Source: CAYNND01 sp964398775 (GTDB lineage Bacteria > Patescibacteriota > Minisyncoccia > Phycocordibacterales > UBA2100). From it: a stretch of DNA of 64,000 nt. How positions within the stretch are numbered: position 1 is the first letter of the stretch; the number at the start of each line of letters is the position of its first letter. Positions 58,478 to 64,000 of this stretch are shown in pieces. The position numbers were made by a program, and so were the translations under genes. The DNA is taken from the NCBI GenBank assembly GCA_964398775.1, contig CAYNND010000001.1:62001-126000 (forward strand). Reading direction: 5' to 3'. The notes beneath the pieces were generated by a model. That model was not told the DNA's origin, made no database searches, and worked only from the letters and a program-made list of their open reading frames with translations.

Positions 58478-59590
58478 TTATTTTACAAATTCACTGCCGA
58501 TACCTGTTTTTGGAGCTTCGACATATAGCTCGTTAAAACGATTCATGCACATCTCTACCATAAGCGGGCCTGGAAGTGATTCACAGTATGCGACTCGCTC
58601 CGAGCGAGGGTTTTTGAAGAAGAGACCCACACCCATTGCACAAAAGAACTCATCGCGAGCTGTTGGTGCAAACGCACACTCTTCTTTAGAACCATCTGTG
58701 TTGCCGATCCCAAAAAAACACCAATCTCGTGACTCACCGTGGGCAATACGTGCACATGCCGGATATGATTGTTTGTGTAACTGAGCGCGCGGAACCCCAC
58801 TTTCAGCGAGCACCATCCGGAGATGACTTGGGTAGTGCACAAAACACGTACGCTGCAAAAGCCCTGAAAATCGTTCGCAGTTAAATGCCTTATCAGCATA
58901 GTAATGCTCACCTTGCAATGGTCGTCGATACGTAAACGCTGAGTAACCTTGCGCGTACTCCATAAAAACACCAGAGTAACAATCACCCAGCGCTCGACTC
59001 CCAGCAACACTCCGGCACAGCGCAAGCGCGCTATCCATCTCACCTCCCTGCATGACGAGTACGTGACCAACTCCATGACAGAGCGATGGACCCATTTCGC
59101 ATAAATGCTTTGAGAGATTTGGGAGCTTCTCTTGGGAAGCATGCACTGCAGCTTCACTATCAAACGATGGCCCAAGCGCATCAGCCATGTGCGCTGCTAT
59201 CGCGCCGTGAGTGCAACCATTCCCACACCCAATAACCGTACAGCTGCGAATTGTCTCCTCAAGATCATGTGTTTGCTCGTAACGCACTTGCGCAATAATG
59301 TGTTCAATCTTGTGGCATTGTTTTTTCAATTCACCTCCTTCGTCTGCTGCAAAGAGCCCAAGTAGAAATTCTCGTGGTGTCATGTGCGCAAGCGCACGAC
59401 GAATAATCGCTCTATAGCAGACACCTGTCGGGTCTTGTTCTGAACTATCTTGTGGTGGAAGTACCTGCTCACAGTGTTCCATTTCTGAAAAAAAAGAATG
59501 TGTTTTATCTCGAGTATATACCAATGCGACAAAAAAGAGGACACATACAGCAAGTGCAGTGAGAACATGTAATCGCTTCAGCATATACAT
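58478..59590 (-). CDS. Cys-rich membrane-anchored extracellular protein
   Basis: A 370-aa protein with an N-terminal anchor (~6-26) and an ectodomain with 18 Cys, an even number suited to disulfides. Repeating C-x-x-x-x-H-like clusters appear: CHKIEHIIAQ, GCGNGCTHGAIAAHM, CHGVGHVLVM, HYPSHLRM. The pattern suggests tandem helical Cys/His repeats or cofactor ligation, but no family is recognised. ATG 59590 (MYMLKRL) has TAGACT 8 nt upstream; ATG 59584 is an alternative. The Nudix gene starts 1 nt after the stop. Confidence 0.65.
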   Translation of the reverse strand: MYMLKRLHVLTALAVCVLFFVALVYTRDKTHSFFSEMEHCEQVLPPQDSSEQDPTGVCYRAIIRRALAHMTPREFLLGLFAADEGGELKKQCHKIEHIIAQVRYEQTHDLEETIRSCTVIGCGNGCTHGAIAAHMADALGPSFDSEAAVHASQEKLPNLSKHLCEMGPSLCHGVGHVLVMQGGEMDSALALCRSVAGSRALGDCYSGVFMEYAQGYSAFTYRRPLQGEHYYADKAFNCERFSGLLQRTCFVHYPSHLRMVLAESGVPRAQLHKQSYPACARIAHGESRDWCFFGIGNTDGSKEECAFAPTARDEFFCAMGVGLFFKNPRSERVAYCESLPGPLMVEMCMNRFNELYVEAPKTGIGSEFVK

Positions 59591-59662
59591 AGAAGAAAAG
59601 TCTACCGCACCTGCGCAGCAATGCATAGTTGACTCTTTGGGCAAGCCTGTAACAATGCATAC

Positions 59663-60499
59663 ATGACACTCCGTGGTGCACACTTTTACCAAATGAATGG
59701 ACTAGGTAACAAGATACTTGTCTTCGATAGACGCACAGATGCAACCCCCATCGACCCAAAAGAGGTCGTGCAGATTCACCGCACACCGACACTCGCTTTT
59801 GACCAGATGATGGTACTTCGTGCACCGCGCACCGCAGGGACACTCAGCTTTGTGCAGATATATAATTCGGATGGCTCTGAAGCACGTGCATGCGGGAACG
59901 GGACACGCTGTGTTGCGTGGTATCTTGCAAAAGAATCTGAGCTTGCTTCGTTTACTATAGAAACAGTTGCAGGAATACTCGTCTGCGAGCGCGAGAGTGA
60001 GTGGGAATATCGCATAGATATGGGCGAACCGCGCTTGTCATGGAAAGACATCCCACTTGCAAAGGAATATGACACACTGAATGTCTCCGTCCTTATGTCC
60101 ACATCAGTGCATCTCCCTCCTGCAGTGTGTGTGAACATGGGCAACCCCCATGCCATCTTTTTCGTCGATGATGTTGCAACTATCCCTCTTGAAGATGTCG
60201 GCCCATTGCTGGAGCGGCACTACCTCTTTCCAGACCGCGCAAACATCTCTTTTGTCACGGTGAAAGAACGAACGCACTTAGTACAGCGTGTCTGGGAGCG
60301 TGGTGCGGGAGTGACACTTGCTTGTGGCACTGGAGCATGTGCAGCACTTGTTGCTGCAGTGCGCCGCGGACTTACTGAGCGGAGCGCTCGTGTCACACTA
60401 CCGGGTGGTGACTTGTATATTGAGTGGCGTGACAATAATCACGTCATGCTCCAAGGGCCAGTCGCACTTGAGCGCGAGCGTATCTGCACACTCGACTAA
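59663..60499 (+). CDS. dapF: Diaminopimelate epimerase
   Basis: A 278-aa cofactor-independent epimerase that converts LL-DAP to meso-DAP for lysine and peptidoglycan. Both catalytic Cys are present: EARACGNGTRC (~75) and TLACGTGACA (~218). FYQMNGLGNKILVFD at the N-terminus and MGNPHAIFFVDD at ~155 fit the family. TTGACT (59629-59634) and TAACAAT (59650-59656) put the transcript start close to the ATG. It overlaps the convergent DUF192 gene by 4 bp. Confidence 0.95.
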   Translation: MTLRGAHFYQMNGLGNKILVFDRRTDATPIDPKEVVQIHRTPTLAFDQMMVLRAPRTAGTLSFVQIYNSDGSEARACGNGTRCVAWYLAKESELASFTIETVAGILVCERESEWEYRIDMGEPRLSWKDIPLAKEYDTLNVSVLMSTSVHLPPAVCVNMGNPHAIFFVDDVATIPLEDVGPLLERHYLFPDRANISFVTVKERTHLVQRVWERGAGVTLACGTGACAALVAAVRRGLTERSARVTLPGGDLYIEWRDNNHVMLQGPVALERERICTLD

Positions 60500-60990
60500 A
60501 ACGTTACCTTACTGCCTATCTGTATGTTGTACGCTTCTGCAGTTCCTGAGAGAACTTCGAGTACGTATCGCGCTGGAGTTTCATTGGTAAATACTTGTGG
60601 GTACGTGTCAGGATGTACATAGGTACGCATATCTACAATCGTTCCATCTTCCGCAATCCAAAAAATATCAATTGGGAAATTCATGTCCTTCATCCAGATA
60701 CCCCACTGCCCGTCGCGGTCAAACACAAAATACATACCTTCGTTTGGATCAAGTGTTTCTTTTCCACTTAATCCTTTTACGCGTTGAAACTCAGTCGTCA
60801 GCAAGTGCACACGAAATGGGGTGCCATCTATATATGCAGTCGCCTCATGCTCACGATGCATGAGTGAGAAAGGAAGTGTCGATTCTTTAAATACAAATGG
60901 CAAGAATGAAAGGAACGTAACAATAAACCCGATGAGCCCGATAATGACCCACACGAGGTGCCGCGGAGAAAGCCAGTCGAGAAAGTTCAT
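60496..60990 (-). CDS. DUF192 protein, membrane anchored
   Basis: A 164-aa protein with one N-terminal transmembrane helix (~12-35) and an extracytoplasmic DUF192 domain (~50-160). Marker blocks: RVHLLTTEFQRVKGLSGKE, EGMYFVFDRDGQWGIWMKDMNFPIDIFWI and YVLEVLSGTAEAYNI. Function unknown. TACACT ends 6 nt before ATG. Confidence 0.92.
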   Translation of the reverse strand: MNFLDWLSPRHLVWVIIGLIGFIVTFLSFLPFVFKESTLPFSLMHREHEATAYIDGTPFRVHLLTTEFQRVKGLSGKETLDPNEGMYFVFDRDGQWGIWMKDMNFPIDIFWIAEDGTIVDMRTYVHPDTYPQVFTNETPARYVLEVLSGTAEAYNIQIGSKVTF

Positions 60991-61024
60991 ATAAGTAGTG
61001 TACGTCTGCCTGCTTTGAATGCAA

Positions 61025-62068
61025 CTAGTTGCTCCCCGTACTCATGCGCTTTCGCTCAAGGAGGATACTACCCAGACCTTTGCGAATCGTATTTCGGAGA
61101 GTAACAAGCTCAGGATATGCGTAGAAAAATGCTGCCTTTTGGTCTGCGACAGTTGTGCCTTCTCGCTTTGAACTTTCAAGCACGAAGAGGGCAAATGATT
61201 CGGCAATATCTTCCTCAGGCGACGTTGCGGCATATTCTGTTAGATACTTGTGCGCTGCGCGCGCGTACACATCTTCCCCACTTACTGCACGAGTACGCTC
61301 TGACTCCGGCCAAAAGCGCTGTACGAATGCGTGCAAGTAACTCTGTGCCGTCGCGCAGCCATCACCGGTGTCATACGTGATACAAGTACCACCGTGTACG
61401 ACCTGTGTTTGGTTGAGTGTGACTATGTGTGCGAATTCATGAATGAGCGTGAGGATATCTTCACGCTTTCCTTCTGCGCCGAATGAGCCGACATTCACGC
61501 CGACTGACCAGTATCCATCGCCATCATCATCGTGAACATACGCGAGTATGTCACTTGCAGCATCATCGGCTATTTCAAATGTATTTACATACGCATGCGT
61601 AAACGCATCTGGCGAGATACGCGCAAAGAGACTCCAGACACGTTGGTGCCGCTCATCGGCTGTACCATCATTGAGTGTAATACGCTCGGGCTGAGTGACG
61701 CGATACGACGCAACAACTGCTGGCCCCTCATCTGAACCAGACTCTGCAAATGCAGCATCACTGTCTGCATACTCGTCTGCGAGTGAGCCAAGCTCTGCAT
61801 CAATATCCGCTTCAACCGCCTCACACTCTGCCTCATCTTCACATTCAAAATAGCAGACGCCACCCTCCTCGTCATACTCTTCAAACGATGAGCAGTCTTC
61901 AGCACTGTCTGCCTCAGTTTCATAGATATATCCATCCTCCTCTGCATCGTCACTCATCCGCTCAAATGCTGCTCGCTGCTCTGTCGCTACTGGATCAGGA
62001 GTAACTAAAATGTATATCAGCGTCGCGCCGACTATAAAAGCACCGAGCGCAAGTATGTATGACTTCAT
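61025..62068 (-). CDS. Anchored acidic protein with zinc metallopeptidase motif
   Basis: A 347-aa protein with an N-terminal anchor (~3-22), a very acidic Glu/Asp-rich Cys-containing region (~35-115) and a metallopeptidase-like domain: TLIHEFAHIVTLNQ (~215) and DIAESFALFVLES (~290), whose Glu may complete a gluzincin-like site, plus a Cys pair (GGTCITYDTGDGCATA). Function inferred from the motif. Start overlaps the stop of the ATP-grasp gene (ATGA). Confidence 0.72.
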   Translation of the reverse strand: MKSYILALGAFIVGATLIYILVTPDPVATEQRAAFERMSDDAEEDGYIYETEADSAEDCSSFEEYDEEGGVCYFECEDEAECEAVEADIDAELGSLADEYADSDAAFAESGSDEGPAVVASYRVTQPERITLNDGTADERHQRVWSLFARISPDAFTHAYVNTFEIADDAASDILAYVHDDDGDGYWSVGVNVGSFGAEGKREDILTLIHEFAHIVTLNQTQVVHGGTCITYDTGDGCATAQSYLHAFVQRFWPESERTRAVSGEDVYARAAHKYLTEYAATSPEEDIAESFALFVLESSKREGTTVADQKAAFFYAYPELVTLRNTIRKGLGSILLERKRMSTGSN

Positions 62069-62898
62069 TGCGGCAGTATACCAAAGAGCGAATCGAGTGC
62101 ACGGTCATAAACTGACTGTGCTTCTGATCGATGTGCATCACTAATCAATGAATATTTTTCAAATGCGACACCGCCATTTACCTCAAGGACCGAGAGGGCG
62201 CCGAACTCGTCGAGCACAATGTCGACATTTGCAAAGCGCATCGTGAGCGCTTCCATCGCGCGTTTCGCTATCGGCGAAACGCGCGCAAACTCAGCCGCAT
62301 CAACTGCAGCTACTGTCGCACCGTGAGATAGATTGAATCGAAAGTCGGCACGCGTGTCCTGGAGCTTTGCATACATAAGGAGCACTTCACCATTAAGAAC
62401 TGTAGCTCGATACTCTTTTACGACTCGAATAAAGGGCGAAAGTGCGACTGCGCGTTCAGTCGCGAAGAGTGTAGTCAGAGTTTCATTGAGCGCCTCTCTC
62501 GTATCTACTTTGTAGACATCGTTTCCATTTGTCCCGGTATTTGGCTTTAATACAATCGGAAAACCAACACGTGCAACAAATGCTTCCTGTGCTGCAGCTT
62601 GCGCTGTAGTCCAACCTTGGGAATCAGGACGAAGCACTAAGAAATGTTCGACTGCAGGAACCCCATGTCGCTCAAGTATCCAAGTCGTACCACACTTGTC
62701 CTTGGCGATAAGATAGTTCGCACTACTGTTGAGGCCAATATCGTACCACTCTAAAAAGCGTGTAGTACCGTTGAGTGTAACCATGACAAGCCAGTCGCCG
62801 AAATGACGTTCGCAGTGAGCACCACGACGCTCTGCCCACGAGACAACCGCAGCAATAAAGAAACGATTCTTAGCAGTTATGTGCGCTCCCCCTTCCAT
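62065..62898 (-). CDS. ATP-grasp domain protein
   Basis: A 277-aa ATP-grasp protein, RimK/cyanophycin-synthetase-like. AKDKCGTTWILERHGVPAVEHF begins the B domain, GFPIVLKPNTGTNGNDVYKV carries the P-loop Lys, SPFIRVVKEYRATVLNGEVL the grasp core, and NVDIVLDEFGALSVLEVNGGVAFEKY the Mg-binding Glu-x-Asn near ~250. It probably ligates an amino acid or peptide; the substrate is unknown. TAGAGT ends 6 nt before ATG. Confidence 0.85.
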   Translation of the reverse strand: MEGGAHITAKNRFFIAAVVSWAERRGAHCERHFGDWLVMVTLNGTTRFLEWYDIGLNSSANYLIAKDKCGTTWILERHGVPAVEHFLVLRPDSQGWTTAQAAAQEAFVARVGFPIVLKPNTGTNGNDVYKVDTREALNETLTTLFATERAVALSPFIRVVKEYRATVLNGEVLLMYAKLQDTRADFRFNLSHGATVAAVDAAEFARVSPIAKRAMEALTMRFANVDIVLDEFGALSVLEVNGGVAFEKYSLISDAHRSEAQSVYDRALDSLFGILPQ

Positions 62899-62930
62899 CG
62901 CGGTACTCTATCATAGGCTCAACCACCTCG

Positions 62931-63851
62931 CTAAAACAGCTTGTCGCGCTTGATTGCGTACCACATACCAGACATGCAGGCGATGATAAATATGACAATA
63001 AAGACAAACGTCGCCTTACTCTCTTGAAATGGCAGTGGGACATTCATACCGTAGAGTGATGCGATAACCATCGGAATCGTGAGTATGACAGTCATGCCAG
63101 TGAGCACCTCCACTATGGTGTTCAATTTGTTTGAGAGGATGATTGAGTATGCTGAGCGGATGTTGGTAATAGTACGCCCCACACTCTTTGCACTTTCTAC
63201 CGTCTGTTGTGTCGCGATAATCAAATCCTCAACTGTTTCTTTATCTTCTTCTCCGAGTCGCAGCCACTTCCCTGAAAGGACACTCTGCAGTGCTGTCGAA
63301 GTCGGAATGAGCGCGGCGGTGAAATCATTCACCACTCCTTCAAGCCCAACAAACCGTTCAATCTCTTTGTTTGTAATGTTGTTGATTTTCACCCGTGCGC
63401 GGTGCACCTCCTTGCGTACACTCGTGAGTGCGCGGCTGTACGAGACCTCAACTGCACGCATGACAGAAATGAAGAAGTTTGTTTCGTTTGTAGTAAGTAC
63501 ATCATTTGTACTGTTTTTCAGCTGCGTGAGAAATGATGGCTCAGTATGTACTACCGTGAGTACAAACCCGTCTTTGAGCGCTATCAAGATAGGTGCTGTC
63601 GTGTCTTCGACACCTTCATTGATAGGATAACGTGTGAAAAAATATGTAACTCCTTCTTCATACTCAACGCGCGGCACTTCAAACAAATCTTGCGCATCGC
63701 GCAACAGTGCCTCATCAAGACCTCGTTTATCTACCAATTCAGCAATATCTGACTCAGTGATGTCAGTCGCATGAATCCACACATCTTTCTCAGAAGCTGT
63801 CGCCTCTTTGAATGGCGTGTTCTTTTTTGTCCGCTTCAAATAGATAAGCAT
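62931..63851 (-). CDS. corA: CorA-like magnesium transporter
   Basis: A 306-aa CorA family channel. A long cytoplasmic N-terminal domain ends in the gating helix, followed by two C-terminal transmembrane helices with the signature SLYGMNVPLPFQ in the first loop. ATG 63851 is chosen because TACAAT (plus ATTGTA 63858-63863) ends 6 nt upstream. Imports Mg2+, possibly Co2+ or Ni2+. About 30 bp separate it from the ATP-grasp gene. Confidence 0.94.
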   Translation of the reverse strand: MLIYLKRTKKNTPFKEATASEKDVWIHATDITESDIAELVDKRGLDEALLRDAQDLFEVPRVEYEEGVTYFFTRYPINEGVEDTTAPILIALKDGFVLTVVHTEPSFLTQLKNSTNDVLTTNETNFFISVMRAVEVSYSRALTSVRKEVHRARVKINNITNKEIERFVGLEGVVNDFTAALIPTSTALQSVLSGKWLRLGEEDKETVEDLIIATQQTVESAKSVGRTITNIRSAYSIILSNKLNTIVEVLTGMTVILTIPMVIASLYGMNVPLPFQESKATFVFIVIFIIACMSGMWYAIKRDKLF

Positions 63852-63863
63852 GCATGCATTGTA

Positions 63864-64000
63864 CCCCTTCACATCAATGCGACAAGCGGCACGCGCAGCA
63901 TCTGTGAACTTACATCAGTATATGTTTTGTCACTGGAAATGCGTTATACCCTTTCGCTGACATACTCTGGCAATACGCACCAACATCTCGTATCGCAACG
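63864..64000 (+). other. Upstream region; possible start of a plus-strand gene
   Basis: No complete gene. An ATG at 63939 opens a frame reading MRYTLSLTYSGNTHQHLVSQ that is still open at the window end. It would be divergent from corA. Too short to call. Confidence 0.2.

Overview
The window looks like chromosomal DNA of a Candidate Phyla Radiation bacterium (Patescibacteria, probably a Paceibacteria/Parcubacteria lineage). The signs are many short secreted or membrane proteins of unknown function, a Gly-rich protein with the CPR-type CxxC zinc ribbon, a compact DnaX without its zinc module, a class II B12-dependent ribonucleotide reductase, and almost no Shine-Dalgarno sequences. TGA works as a stop codon (several ATGA overlaps, for example at 36176-36179 and 62065-62068), so the code is standard and not that of Gracilibacteria/SR1. 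Most genes have a TAnnnT -10 box ending about 6 nt before ATG, which points to leaderless mRNAs.

Layout: 1-10.8 kb has a DUF3160 protein cut by the window edge, an ABC-F ATPase, the zinc-ribbon protein with a structured leader, a YpfJ-type peptidase, an ArsR repressor with a rhodanese-DUF2202 fusion, a HupE-like permease, a nitroreductase, YqhA and MgtC proteins, and an excalibur protein. 10.9-18.2 kb is a type I restriction-modification operon, hsdM-hsdS-fic-hsdR plus a small PD-(D/E)XK protein, with a structured repeat just upstream. 18.5-22.5 kb has a YCII protein, a second nuclease-like protein, a GIY-YIG protein and secreted unknowns. 22.6-23.1 kb is a tRNA-Gln locus built of tRNA-like tandem units and a large palindrome carrying pieces of the tRNA 3' end.

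23.5-31.3 kb carries a putative zincin, a DUF2339/TSP3/DUF2127 operon, a NitT/TauT-type ABC pair and a Nudix protein. 31.4-37.3 kb is a tight minus-strand run: a SerRS-like protein that has lost its catalytic signatures, ftsQ, an EEP-family protein, a dihydrouridine synthase, dnaX and a histidine phosphatase. manC and a eukaryote-type phosphomannomutase are divergently arranged at 37.4-39.3 kb and would together make GDP-mannose. 39.3-53.5 kb holds secreted and membrane proteins, tRNA-Phe with another tRNA-derived palindrome, a beta-propeller/DUF4214 protein, a GT-A-like protein, a Tyr-rich secreted protein and a 2H-phosphoesterase-like protein.

54-64 kb has a Doc/Fic protein with a HicA-like tail next to the second copy of the structured repeat, nrdJ, a Nudix gene broken by an 8-bp repeat expansion, a Cys-rich secreted protein, dapF, a DUF192 protein, an acidic zincin, an ATP-grasp protein and CorA.

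The least explained parts are the RNA-like elements. Both tRNA genes are followed by a terminator and then an inverted copy of their own 3' end that opens a large palindromic element. A separate repeat with covarying stems lies beside the hsd operon and beside the Doc-like gene.
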